Assembly: GCA_015680685.1 (NCBI GenBank)
Contig: MNCI01030248.1
Coordinates: 37,017 to 101,016, forward strand
Origin: Gnetum montanum
Taxonomy: Eukaryota; Streptophyta; Gnetopsida; Gnetales; Gnetaceae
Reading direction: 5' to 3'
Length of the DNA: 64,000 nucleotides
A program made the translations under genes and the position numbers. Numbering within the stretch: position 1 is the stretch's first letter; every line of letters starts with the position of its first letter. Shown here piece after piece: positions 23,389 through 33,479 of this stretch. Below the pieces are notes generated by a model. That model was given only the letters and a program-made list of their open reading frames with translations, did not search any database and was not told where the DNA came from.

Positions 23389-23520
23389 TTAGGTCATTCC
23401 GAGTTGTCGCAATAGTTTTAGGCCATTTTGGGCCATGTGTAGTTTTAGGCTATTTTGGGCCATCGCTAGTTTTAGGCCATTTCGGGCCATCGCTAGTTTT
23501 AGGACTTAGGCGGCAGTAGT
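23389..23520 (+). repeat. Hairpin array 4 of T2 (between the antisense segment and protease)
   Basis: Four to five units of about 27-30 bp: TAGTTTTAGGCCATTTCGGG plus CCATCGC. The core GGCCATTTCGGGCC is a near-perfect stem-loop. The same unit type occurs at 176-236 in T1. Confidence 0.85.
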
Positions 23521-23894
23521 GTGAAGTAAACAATGGATGTTATGCAAACGGTTTTAAGAATGAGTTAGACACTTAGCGTAGACAAATGAATATAAGATGA
23601 ACAAGGAATAAATGTATGATGAACGTTAATTGGGTAAGGAATAGTGGAGTTGCTATGCTACACAAGTAACGATTATCCTCGCAACTACTTTCTAATCCAT
23701 TGTGGGTTTTGCGACATGTAAGGCTAAGAGGCTTTATTGCAGTATTCTTCTACATCGTCGTCTATCACTTGAAAAGGCGACTTGGCCCACATAATTTCAT
23801 TTTCTGAGCCAGCATCTTGGGCCAGCTCTTTTGTGAAACAGTTAGTATCGGTAGAAATAGGTGCCTCGTTCTCAAAGGTTATGACCTTTGAGGC

Positions 23895-24218
23895 CTACTC
23901 CATATCTACGTTATGTATTTCCTGGGTTTTCACTTCATCACCATGGATCACCACCTCCCTGCCTGCGTAAGGTAGATGGATTTCCTGATGAATGGATGAA
24001 GAGATGACCCTAAGTTGGGCTAACCACGATCTCCCCAATATCAGGTTAAACCTGGGCATCTCTTCCACCATGATAAATGTTGCGCTTGTGGGGAACTGTT
24101 CCCCTACCACAAAGTTAACATGGATGATTCCTTTCACCACTACCCGCACCTTGTTGAATGACTTCAGACATGATGTTGTTGTGGGTTTGATTTGATCTAC
24201 CAAACCCAGTTTGTCCAC
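23895..24218 (-). pseudogene. T2 aspartic protease remnant
   Basis: The frame includes KSFNKVRVVVKGIIHVNFVV, FIMVEEMPRFNLILGRSWLA and SSIHQEIHLPYAGREVVIHG, the block that in Tat proteases reads ..YNLLLGRPWIH....SSLHQ-LKF......V-V-GE. The active-site D-T/S-G part would lie just upstream (about 24220-24300), where no clean frame remains. It follows gag in the same direction and is directly followed by array 4 rather than RT. Confidence 0.85.
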
Positions 24219-24390
24219 TATGGGGAATGGGATGACGTTTGTAGCAGCCCCATCATCAATGTGTACTCTTCAAATCTTATATTATCCAACCCAAATTGTG
24301 ATGAATAGGGGTGCTATTGTCACCTAACCATTTTTAGGGTCTTCCCTAATGGAGTCATCACATAATGTCAATTGGGATGGATGCAATTCT

Positions 24391-24723
24391 TCAGGTGTAG
24401 ACTTTTGGTGACAAGGTAGGCGTAGATGCAAAGAACAAAGGAGTAGGCTTGGAAGGACCTAGGGCAATACACTCTATAACCATTTCACCTGTTGGATGCT
24501 CTTCCCATTTCCTTGAATAAGAAGGTTGTGATGCCATCTTATGCTGGTTTTTTGGAATGGGGGCGGTTGAGTGGTTTGACCCCTTGATGATAAATGGTGT
24601 TTTTGGCATTAGTGGGGGCAGTAGTGCAGTCTTGATTATGGAAGGTGCAGGGGTGAATGTTCGAGGAGGGACCTTGAGGACAAACAGTTGTTGTAGTGTC
24701 TTTTTTTCTGTTGTTGATGTCAC
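24391..24723 (-). pseudogene. T2 gag-protease linker remnant
   Basis: A Pro/Thr/Ser-rich 110-codon frame (TEKKTLQQLFVLKVPPRTFT) between gag and protease, low in recognisable features. Position and composition suit the unstructured linker of Tat gag-pro. It is assigned by context only. Confidence 0.5.
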
Positions 24724-24859
24724 TATGCTACATTGAGGTATACAAACAAAAAACCGTTGTTGATGATGTACCCCACATCATTAGCATTGAGGGGGGTCCT
24801 TGTAAACATGCATGGATTGATTTTCAGGGTGGACGGGGTTGCGTTCATCCCGCACCAAC

Positions 24860-26989
24860 TTCCCTTTATCAATCATCTATTGAATGTCATCTTTTAAGGC
24901 TAGATGGTAATCCATGTCATGACCACAGAGTTGGTGGTAGTCATAGAACTGCTTCAGCCTAAAGTTCTTAGGAACTGGGGGTTCAATGGGCAAAGCCAAG
25001 GAGGGGTTCCTAGGAAGTTTGCAATACCGCTGATGTCATTTGGTCACCTCCTCTGACATCTACTTGTGTTGAATGTACCCCACCCCTAGCAATTGCTTCA
25101 GGATTTCTAAAGGTTTAACAGGTAGAGGGATGTACTTGGAACGATCTTTACGCTCAAAGTTAGGTTTAGACGGGGTCGGTGCTTCAAGTGCCGACGTGGA
25201 GGGTTGGACAACGTTGTTTGAGCTAGGCATGGGTTTAGTTGGTGTCGTGGCCACTTTCTTGTTATTTTTTTTTGGGCTAGGCCTCATTTGCCACGGTGGC
25301 CATCGTGGCCATTGCAGCCTTGCTCTTCTCTTTTTCCTGTTTAGTATGTGCATTTTTATATGCAACATAGGCCGGATCCCTACTGGCTTCGGCCACATCT
25401 TGAATGCTTTTTGTCTATGCAAAAGCTTGACTAAGAGAGTGCGGGGCTAAGTAATATAGCTTGGATTTGATGAAATCATTTACCTCCCCCTTGAAGATGG
25501 CCAGCAAGTGGGCCTCTATGATAGGCTCACAGATCTAATTCAAGGTGGCACTCCACCACTATATAAACCTCTGCACTGACTCTAGTGGGTCTTGCTTAAC
25601 TCCCATTAAATGATACAGTGTGACTTCAGGCTTCAAGTTATACTTGAAGTGGGTCACAAACTGGGTTAGTAACACCTCCAATGTTGATATGGAGGTGTGC
25701 AGGAGTGCATGGTACTAGTCTAAATCTTTGTCTATCAAAGACATAGCAAAGACACAAATGATGGTGTGTGGCCATTGTTGTAGCAACAAAGATTCAGATC
25801 TGAATGCGACCAAATGTGCATTAGGGTCGTCCTCCCCATTGTATTTTGTAAATTTAGGGAGCGGCATCCCAAGGGGTAATGTGAGCATGGGAACTGTTTG
25901 GCTGATGGCGTCATAATGGTAGAAATCCATGATCTGCACTACATCAGAATCGACAGCTTTGAGGTGCCTAACCTCTTCAGTAAGGATCTGGATAAGTTGA
26001 AACGCTTGATCCAGACCTAGGAACAACACACACGATTGTGGAGTTGCAGGCACAACCATCGTTTATGGCGTAGCAAGGAGAGCAATGTGGCTCATAGGGG
26101 GGGCTGTCGAGGCTGCCCTTGTGAAGGGTGCTACTTGTATAATCCACCACCCAATGGGTGGTGTTGCTGGAGCAATGGCAGCTGGTAGTGCTGTAGGGTT
26201 GGTCATTTGCATGTCCGATGGAATGGGCCACAATCCCATGCTTGGTTGCGATACTTGTGGGACTTGGTATGTTTGGTGGTAAGGATGTTGTGATGTCTAG
26301 TGAGGCTACGAGGTGGGGAGTGAAGTGGTTGGGATCCACCACGTGGTTAGGGCTAGACCTGCTGCTGATGATGGAACAGATGCAAATGATGAGATAGGAG
26401 TAGAGGCTTCGGAAAACTGTGAAGTAGACACAGTGTGTATGTAGGGCAACATGGGCGTAACCAGTGCCTAGTATGAGGACAGGACGGAATGGGGTGGAAG
26501 AGTGCCTCAGTATGAAACTGAGGGAAGCACCTGTTGATACGCTGAGGGTGTAGGATGGCTACCCATTACTGATGAAAGCGTAGATTGAGGCAGATTTGTG
26601 GTGATTGCAAAGGGAGCTGTCACAAAAAGGAGGTTTGACTTGAAGGCCATGAAAGAAGGGATAGTCATAGGGTAAGTTTGGCCACCCCCCTCAGATTTGG
26701 AGTCCAGATCTTCTTGCTTGTCCTGGAATGCTTCATTGCAATGGGATAGCGTATCCCACTCCCTAGGCCTAGTGACTTGTAGCAATTGATCGAAGATCCA
26801 CTAATACATCTCGGTAAGGGGGATGGCAACATCAGGATTAGGAACAAACTCCCCCCCCCCATTTCGATAAAGGAGCTTAAAATTGTGCTTGTGCTCGAGT
26901 TCTTCGTGATCCAGGGGCAAATCCACCTGGATCTTTGCATAGATGAAGTTGTAATGCTCTGCGTCTTGTGCCAAGAACTCGGGTGACAA
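24860..26989 (-). pseudogene. T2 gag remnant
   Basis: The N-terminal part is at 26507-26989. The capsid-like core at 25715-26059 carries MPLPKFTKYNGEDDPNAHLV, the P-KF--YNG--DP--H motif of Tat gag. 25060-25422 is a basic Pro-rich region ending KYIPLPVKPLEILKQLL. A last block at 24860-24960 reads FYDYHQLCGHDMDYHLALKD, equivalent to the zinc-binding F/CxYHxxxGHxTxxC---K motif but without its first and last Cys. Stops interrupt all blocks. The protein would form the virus-like particle. A run of Cs at 26851-26861 looks like a frame-disrupting tract. Confidence 0.82.
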
Positions 26990-27085
26990 GTGTCAAATCC
27001 TAAGCGATTGGCATGGTGACATCACTGGGCTAGGTGGCCGCTCAACACCCATGGTGGTCTGAGCCAAGAAAGGAGCCTCAAGGCT

Positions 27086-29173
27086 TGAGGTAGAAATAGC
27101 TGTTGTTGTTGGAATCATCTTGCATAGTGAAAAAGGGGAAATCGCAAACTAGGAAACACGAAAATCAAGAGGAAATCAGAGGCTTTTCATCCTACCAGAT
27201 TCCAGAGGAACTGTTGTCACGACCAATCTACACCACACGATGCATAAACAACCACGAAAGGATGTCAACGCTAGTGCATGACGGGGTACAAAGAGCGTGT
27301 AGGACTACCCGTAGGACACGGAAAAGGCACCAAAAAGCCCTCCTTCTAGCTCCAAAAACTATAATGACCAAAAACGTCAGCAGTTGGAAGACCAAGAGGT
27401 TGCCATGCAAACAGTTTAACCCTAGATCCATGTGAGAGTCGTGCCAGAGAAAACAGAAACGAGGTGCCCTAAACAGTCTGGTCAATCAGACAAGGACTTA
27501 ATCGATGTAATTTTAACCTTACGTAAACGTTCATTGCAAAAGCAATATGTGTGAGGTAAATTGATGATCAATAAATGTGAAATGAAAAAAAATAATGCAA
27601 AAGAATGATAATAGTAAAGAAATAGCGAAGCAAACTTAGGTGAGAAAATGCACCACCCCAAGGTCGTGGATTTGATTCTTTGCCTTGTTTGGATGGTGTA
27701 CAACTGGTTATGCAATGCTATAGACACATAGAGAACTCAAGGGTAACGAGAATGCTTAAGAGAAAGATCAACTAGGCTTTCTGGAGGCCAACTTAAAAGC
27801 CAATTGCAGCAATAAGCCAACTCTGTTTGTTAAGAGCCCAATCAAGAAGCCAAGCAGCCGATGCAAAAAGCCAACAAGCCAACCACTCTTGTCAAAGCAA
27901 AAATGTCAACTCTTTTGATGAAAAATGCCAATTAGAAAAGCCAACCCTTTGAGCGTTGTTTGCCGAGGTATTTATAGGGCCAGGAGCAAGCGAGAAATGG
28001 GGCCTGGATGCCATGTGTCCTGGACCCCACAAGATGCTGACGTGCCTATACCATGTAGGTGTGCAATGCTGGACATTAATTTGGCTATGTTGTGACTATA
28101 CCTCCGAGATTGTATGTGCCGATATCAATGTATTAATAATGCAAATAGAAATGGAGCTTACACTCCAGGACTACCTCTTCTCTACTCTTACGAGCAGGGT
28201 CAAGCATAGGAACAATGTTTTTAGGAGTTAACCAAGGGGTGTACAAAATGGAGTGAAATTGCTGATTCTGCCAAGGAGATGCTAAAATGAATAAGATTGA
28301 TGTCTACAAGTTCTGGAACTACCCGAAGACGTCTTGATGCTTCTGTACCAGTGTTTGCGTTACTTATGCTANAAAGACGTCTTGATGCTTCTGTACCAGT
28401 GTTTGCGTTACTTATGCTACGTAGCATAAGTGGCTGCTAGCTACGGTATGCTACGCTACGTAGCGTAGCATAGCGTAGCCACTAGTTTTAACTAAAACTT
28501 ATGTTGAAGCTGCAACTTTTGTCTTTTGTAATGGGAAGCCCTCAAACTTGCTGAACTTACATTTAAAAAAATTGTTGTTTTTGCATCATCACTATGCTCT
28601 GCTACGCTATGTAGCGTAGCACAATGTAGCGGCTAGTATATCCTGCTTCCTTGTTTAATCCGCCAATTTCTAGCAACAAACTTTGCTCAAGGTCTATGGA
28701 TCAAGTGGGGCGAGAAGTTTTGGAGGCCAAAATCTTGTCAATGTATCATTTTCTTATTCAGATCACTTGGTAAGATGGACCTTTCCGCTTTGCTTTTGCT
28801 ACATTGTGGTACGCTACATAGCGTAGCACCTTGCATTGACTGAATCCTGCTTTGTCTTCGCAATCACTTTGTCACTCTACACTTAGACACTTAAGCAACC
28901 ATTTTTTCAAAACTTGCTACGTTGCATAGCGTAGCAGACTTCACTAGAAAACTTGCCGAACTATTTTGCTTATCCTAAACACTCTCGACAACTCCTAGCA
29001 TAGTTTTTGAGTAGACTGTCAGGTGAGTGAATTGTTTAGGTGGGCAAGCCAGAGAGTCCATTGAACCTGTCAACTCTGGAAATAAAAAACTTGCCAGACT
29101 GGATAGTCTAATCTCAGTGCCTACATTCTCCTTCCGAATTGGCATGAGGGTCTTGAAATTTTATGATGTTTCA
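27086..29173 (-). repeat. 5' LTR of T2 (right copy)
   Basis: Pairs with 10613-12714 over its whole length, with frequent mismatches and small indels. The right end ATGTTTCA is next to ATCATAAGATT. The TATA box is on the minus strand at 27970-27976. TAGCGTAGC palindromes lie at 28418-28470, 28595-28630, 28800-28826 and 28915-28942. An assembly N lies at 28372. The left limit (27086 or 27104) is uncertain and no convincing primer-binding site (TGG...) follows it on the minus strand. Confidence 0.85.
28372..28372. other. Assembly join (single N, about 44 bp duplicated)
   Basis: The 44 bp at 28327-28370 recur at 28376-28419 across the N, inside the T2 right LTR. The left LTR has this text only once. 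Confidence 0.85.
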
Positions 29174-29209
29174 ATCATAAGATTCAAAAACAAGTTTCAT
29201 AACCATAAG

Positions 29210-29500
29210 TAAATAAGAGCAAAAATTTTCAGTCCTCCTTCTTTACCATCCCAAACAAAACAAATACCATATTGCAAACCATGACATGTGGCAGGACCCT
29301 CAAAAAAGGTTTCAAAATAAATAAGAGCAGAAATTTGCTCTTCTCCTTGGTTACAATCCCAAACAAACATCATATTACAAACCATGACATATGATTGGAC
29401 CTTCAAAAGGTTCCAGTGCAGAAATTTTCTGTTCTCCTCGGTTACCATCCTAAACAAACACCATATTACAAACCATGACAAGGTTCCAAGGTTTCAAACA
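29210..29500. repeat. Three-copy tandem repeat downstream of the P450
   Basis: Copies start near 29213, 29321 and 29414 with lengths of about 108, 93 and 85 bp. Each contains AAGAGCA(A/G)AAAT..T, CCATCC(C/T)AAACAAA, CATATTACAAACCATGACA and a TTCAAAAGGTT(C)CA end. No homology to the LTRs is seen. 29174-29719 otherwise holds only P450 3' flanking sequence. Confidence 0.8.
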
Positions 29501-29719
29501 AAGAACATTTTATTACAGCGATACTTCGTATGGATTAGGAATGACGTGCAGAGTTTACAGGAAGCCGAACAACAAAGAGAATTGATCAAAAAAAGGTTAA
29601 AAGCATAAACATGAAGAGGATACGACAACGATTATCTTTTCGTAGAATGTTACCACGTATATCCAAATTATCAAGGGACCAGATTCACCACCGGCAAAAA
29701 GAGTCGAATTTCAAGGCAT

Positions 29720-30373
29720 TCATTCGTGAATGAGAGCCAGACGAGAAACATGCCTGAGCCTGGGAACCAACATGAGGTTCTGTTTTCTCGCAACTGTAAT
29801 GCCCGATGACTCGCTCATATCCAACTCTGCAACACCGCCATCCTCCTGCGGCGGAAGCGTCCAATCAAAAGCGAAAAACAGAGCAGCCAAGCACAACCTC
29901 AGCATTGGCGCAACCATGGCGGCTCCGGGGCAACCTCGCCTGCCAGCACTGAAGGGAAGCATCTTATACTCGGAGCTCAGGGCTGCCAAATCCATGGACT
30001 CATCCGTCATGAATCTCGCTGGATCGAACTCCTCTGCGTTTTCCCAGAATCTTGGATCAGTTCCAATCGCCCACAAATTAAATATCACCTGCGTTTTCTC
30101 AGGTATGCGGAACCCATCCACGATGACCTCCTGAGTCGATTCGTGCGGGACGCCCAGCCCAACCGACGGATGCAACCGCAGCGTTTCCTTGATGACGCTG
30201 TTGAGATATGTCATTTTGTGAAGCAACTTTTCGGCGAGCTTTCCGCCATTCTTGGCCACGACTGTCTCGATTTCTTGCTGCAGCTTCGACATGACTTTTG
30301 GGTTTCTGGCGACTTCGCTGATCAGCCACTCCAGCGTTGCTGTCGTTGTCTCCGCCGCCGCCCCATACATGTC
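29720..30373 (-). CDS. P450 exon 3 (codons 304-520 and stop)
   Basis: Acceptor TTGCTTGCAG/GACATGTATGG; starts DMYGAAAETTTATLEW, so intron 2 (558 bp, 30374-30931) sits just before the oxygen-binding motif. Contains KETLR, FDPARF and the haem loop FSAGRRGCPG. Ends LALIHE. Confidence 0.9.
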   Translation of the reverse strand, partial: DMYGAAAETTTATLEWLISEVARNPKVMSKLQQEIETVVAKNGGKLAEKLLHKMTYLNSVIKETLRLHPSVGLGVPHESTQEVIVDGFRIPEKTQVIFNLWAIGTDPRFWENAEEFDPARFMTDESMDLAALSSEYKMLPFSAGRRGCPGAAMVAPMLRLCLAALFFAFDWTLPPQEDGGVAELDMSESSGITVARKQNLMLVPRLRHVSRLALIHE

Positions 30374-30931
30374 CTGCAAGCAACAATTTCGTTCTGTGAA
30401 TTATATATATATCTATATTTTAAAACAATGTTTATGCAGAAGCCGAAGAAATACAGGCGCACAGGAATGCGTCAGAGCGGTGCATTTATGGGCCTTCTCG
30501 TGGTTGAAAATTCAATGCACGCACATATGAATGTGACCTTGCTTATATTTTGCTAATTTGTTGACTTGATCACTCGGACATAATTAAATTTAAACCTGTC
30601 TGGTCGCGTGAATGCGCTTGCATATCAACTTAATATAATTTTTTGCTGTCATAGCCATTCGATTCTATTCGTTAGAACTAGATCAGTATTACATACATCT
30701 CAATCAAACCTGCCGGTCAGAAAACTGTAGATTAACATAAGCATGAATTTTCATATGTCATAACGTCATAGATAAACATCAAACGGGAAAATATTTCCGA
30801 AAGGTCAGAAAATCGCTGTCATGCTGCTTTGAAATATTAGTGAAGACAAACCCAAGACAAAAAAAAAAGATTGGTCAATCAATCAATTCATGATTTTCAT
30901 GGTGGAAAGAGTCAGGCACTGAGAAGGTTAC

Positions 30932-31381
30932 CAGCATCATGCACTTGACGTTTTCCATAGTGACATTACCGGGATTTTCGTGAAGCATCTCGAGCAACAC
31001 ATCCACAAAGTCCTTGGCATGATCAGCATCGGCAGGCAGAGGATGCTGAAGATGATCCTCGATCATTTGCTCGAAAATGTAATCTAGGGTCTTTTTGACC
31101 TGCCGCGCTTTCTTGCGAATGCCTTGCAGATCAAAGACGTTCAGAAACGGGATAAAATCCCCAATATTAAAACTGCCCAAAACATTTCCACCGTCGTGAA
31201 GAACAGTCTTGAAAACCAGTGTAGAGCCGTCCGCCAATTGCAGGGAGTCGCCTTTGTATGTTCGGCCGGTCACCATACGCAGAGAAACTTTCGAACCCAC
31301 GTCTCCAATTGCCACAGACATGTTCACTGCCTTCGATCACTGGCCGCTGGCTTCCCACAAATCCCAAATCAGCGCTTCGAC
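30932..31381 (-). pseudogene. P450 exon 2 (codons 154-303, contains TGA)
   Basis: Acceptor GTGAAACAG/GTCGAAGCG, donor ATGCTG/GTAACC; 450 bp, so the frame is kept. The in-frame TGA is at 31339-31337 (DLWEASGQ-stop-SKAVNMS). Intron 1 is 806 bp (31382-32187). Conserved text (AVNMS.AI, FVDVLLEM) continues after the stop. Confidence 0.87.
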
Positions 31382-32187
31382 CTGTTTCACATTTCAGTAA
31401 TGAAATGAATATACGAAATTATAGAGTTGACCATCGTATACCTAATCAAGTGGTATTAGCCTGATCTTGAATGACAGTACTATGTCTTGCTCTTGCAGCT
31501 ACTCTGGTGTTTGTAACTATGGTTTTCTAAGTTGGGGATTTAACGATTAGTACCTGGTTAGAAATTTTGCCTACCGGAGTGGAGTTGAATCCGCACTACT
31601 TTTATAATAAAGCTTAAAGCTTATTTTTAGAAAAAAATCAATAGATTTATAATAGATCTTATTTTTGAAAAAAATCAATAGATTTAAGTATTATTTGTAT
31701 GAATTTTAAATATAACGAAGCGCCGACTTATGGTGATTTTTGAGGGATACAAATCCAAGATATTTTCCAACCATTTAAACACTGTTTGTAACGAAAAGAA
31801 ATATAAGCCTCACAGAAACACAAAGTTGCGAACCAAAAAGTATAAACCGGAGTCACAATTTTCTAGCCGATTATACAAAATGACCTTATGCAAATTGCAA
31901 ACTAATGCCAGATCACGTAGGCTGTGAATTGGACACTACTTTCAGTTTTCATTGACTAGTTATCAGTCACATATTTCATATTTCTGAATTTAGGACTGGG
32001 CAATTACAGTGACTGGATTCTATAACCTGTAAGACTGTAACACTGTATACTGAACAAGGTATAACTAGATGACGTACTAAAAGATACCCAATTTTGGGGA
32101 GGTGGGGAGGGGTGTTGAATAAGGTATAATTAGATCTTCAATATTCAGCAAACTCAATAAAGCAACTCCGTATTTCGATTTCCATAC

Positions 32188-32646
32188 CTGCTCTTGTCGA
32201 ATGTGTTTGAAAGATTCCACTCTTTTGGGAGAGAGCATTTCTGTGACGCAGAGCTTGCGCATACGGCGCCATAAATCCCCATAAGGAGACACCAGCACCA
32301 CCTTCCGCTCAAACATAATGTCTCCTGCAGTAGTTATACGTCTGCTGGCAAACACGAGGTCGTGGTTCTTTAGAAACAGCATTGCTTTCTCATACGAAGA
32401 TACAACGACTGTGGGAACAGAGCCCAATCTCAGAAACATGATATCCCCATACTTGTCTGCCATTTTTTTGAGAGTACGATGAGGCAGATCTCCCAACTGA
32501 AGCAGATTCCCCAGAATTGGCAAACCGACGGGACCTGGAGGCAAATCATGAGTACCACCTCTTGCAAATCTGATGTACAGAATAGGGATGATTAGCAAAA
32601 CCACTGCCACAATTGCAATCACGTTATCTGAAGAGAGTAACTCCAT
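32188..32646 (-). CDS. P450 exon 1 (codons 1-153)
   Basis: ATG at 32646, the first ATG after a TATA box 60 bp upstream. Ends ..RQEQ at the donor CAG/GTATGG (GT at 32187-32186). Encodes the membrane anchor, hinge and C-helix. Confidence 0.88.
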
Positions 32647-32705
32647 GTCGCTCAGCTTTCAATTGCAGGAGGGGAATGCAGATTTAAAAAATAGGATACA
32701 ATGGG

Positions 32706-32717
32706 TATATATTTATA
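32706..32717 (-). promoter_or_regulatory. TATA box of the P450
   Basis: TTTATAAATATATACCC on the minus strand, 60 bp before the ATG, which fits a plant promoter with a short 5' leader. 32718-33468 upstream has no other gene; a 106-codon minus frame at 32819-33139 lacks any domain. Confidence 0.65.
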
Positions 32718-33239
32718 AAGGCATATGCTTTGTCTCTGTTTTTCAACGACTCTCGACAAGTATAAGAGATGCAGATATTTTTTTAAGATGCACGTTTCTC
32801 TGACTTTTGAATATCGACCTACGAATTGGTCTGATTCTTGTGAGCAGTGACGACCGAGCTGAGCATGTTTAAGAATTCGCGTGATCGGCTTCTTTCATTC
32901 GTTAGAAAAGAAGTATTTATAGATTGTTTATTAATTTTTCTTACGTAAATGCACTGACCCGCGATTTTTGCGTTACACTTGGGGTCCAGGAGATTCAGAA
33001 AAAAATCCAGTAGATAACCATTTAACGGTCCATGGAGGAATGAGGATGTACCGCGTGTGTCCAATACTTCGGAGGATAGATTTTTCCGTTTTAAATAATG
33101 TGGTATTGCTTTTGCCTTTCTGACTGGATGCAATAGCATTAGCTTTCACATTTGACGTGTATTTATACTCCAAAAGTTTTCGAGGTCGTCCTCGTCCAGA
33201 TTTTTGAAAAGTTTATGATTCTACCCATTCTACTGTTAA

Positions 33240-33355
33240 AATTCATCAATGTGTTAGAAAAAATTTACAAAGAAAATTAAAAGACTTTAACATGCCTGTC
33301 AAGAAAAATTTACAAAGACGAATAAAAGTCATCAATGTGCTTGTTGAAATAGGTC
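33240..33355. repeat. Two-copy direct repeat upstream of the P450
   Basis: AAAATTTACAAAGA..AATTAAAAG and TCATCAATGTG(T/C)T each occur twice (near 33245/33340 and 33259/33304). Copies are about 45-95 bp apart; no known element recognised. Confidence 0.5.
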
Positions 33356-33479
33356 TGCAATTCCAAAGTTATCTAAAACGTACGGTTGAACTCGTGCTTC
33401 AAGATGAAGTGGATGAAGAAAAGATTTTAGTACTCAATCATATGTAAGAGTCAAAAATAAGACTTTGACATTGTTTAGA

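Larger units (their letters stand above)
10613..29173 (-). mobile_element. T2: giant Tat/Ogre-like Ty3/gypsy element, about 18.6 kb
   Basis: Two diverged direct LTRs of about 2.1 kb flank, in minus-strand order: gag (26989-24860), protease (24218-23895), a hairpin array, a ~5 kb segment coding on the plus strand, a second array, RT, gypsy RNase H, archaeal-type RNase H, integrase, a third array, 3' UTR and PPT. The dual RNase H and the YVDD reverse transcriptase identify the Tat lineage (established family knowledge). Size and LTR length fit Ogre/Tat. All polyprotein domains have stops. No target-site duplication is found: the left flank is an element A LTR, the right flank is P450 3' DNA (ATCAT). 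Confidence 0.85.
29720..32646 (-). pseudogene. Cytochrome P450, CYP71 clan (A-type), three exons, one premature stop
   Basis: Three exons with GT-AG borders and two phase-0 introns would give 520 codons, a normal P450 length, but codon 168 is TGA. Residues 1-28 are a signal-anchor helix (MELLSSDNVIAIVAVVLLII...), placing the enzyme on the ER. A proline hinge follows (LPPGPVGLPILGN). YGDLWRRMRKLC is the C-helix WxxxR. The I-helix has AAAETT where A/G-G-x-D/E-T-T is usual. KETLR is the K-helix ExxR, FDPARF the PxRF motif, and PFSAGRRGCPG the haem-binding loop with the Cys ligand. It would be a monooxygenase using P450 reductase; the substrate cannot be read from sequence. A CYP736/CYP750-like affiliation (conifer specialised metabolism) is possible but untested. 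Everything else is intact, so the stop is recent, allelic or a base error. Confidence 0.9.

Noticed and set aside
18190-23390. Separate LTR retrotransposon inserted into T2
   Set aside because: No direct or inverted terminal repeats or TSD were found at its ends and no gag, RT or integrase motifs inside; kept as an antisense segment of T2 with the nested-insertion alternative stated.
29197-29481. 94-codon minus ORF downstream of the P450
   Set aside because: It is the translation of the three-copy tandem repeat, with repeating VMVCNM-like text; chance open frame.
29730-30556. Plus-strand ORFs of 134, 137 and 92 codons
   Set aside because: Antisense shadows of P450 exon 3, which has clear P450 motifs.
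32819-33139. 106-codon minus ORF upstream of the P450
   Set aside because: No domain and no splice connection to exon 1, which has its own TATA box and ATG.
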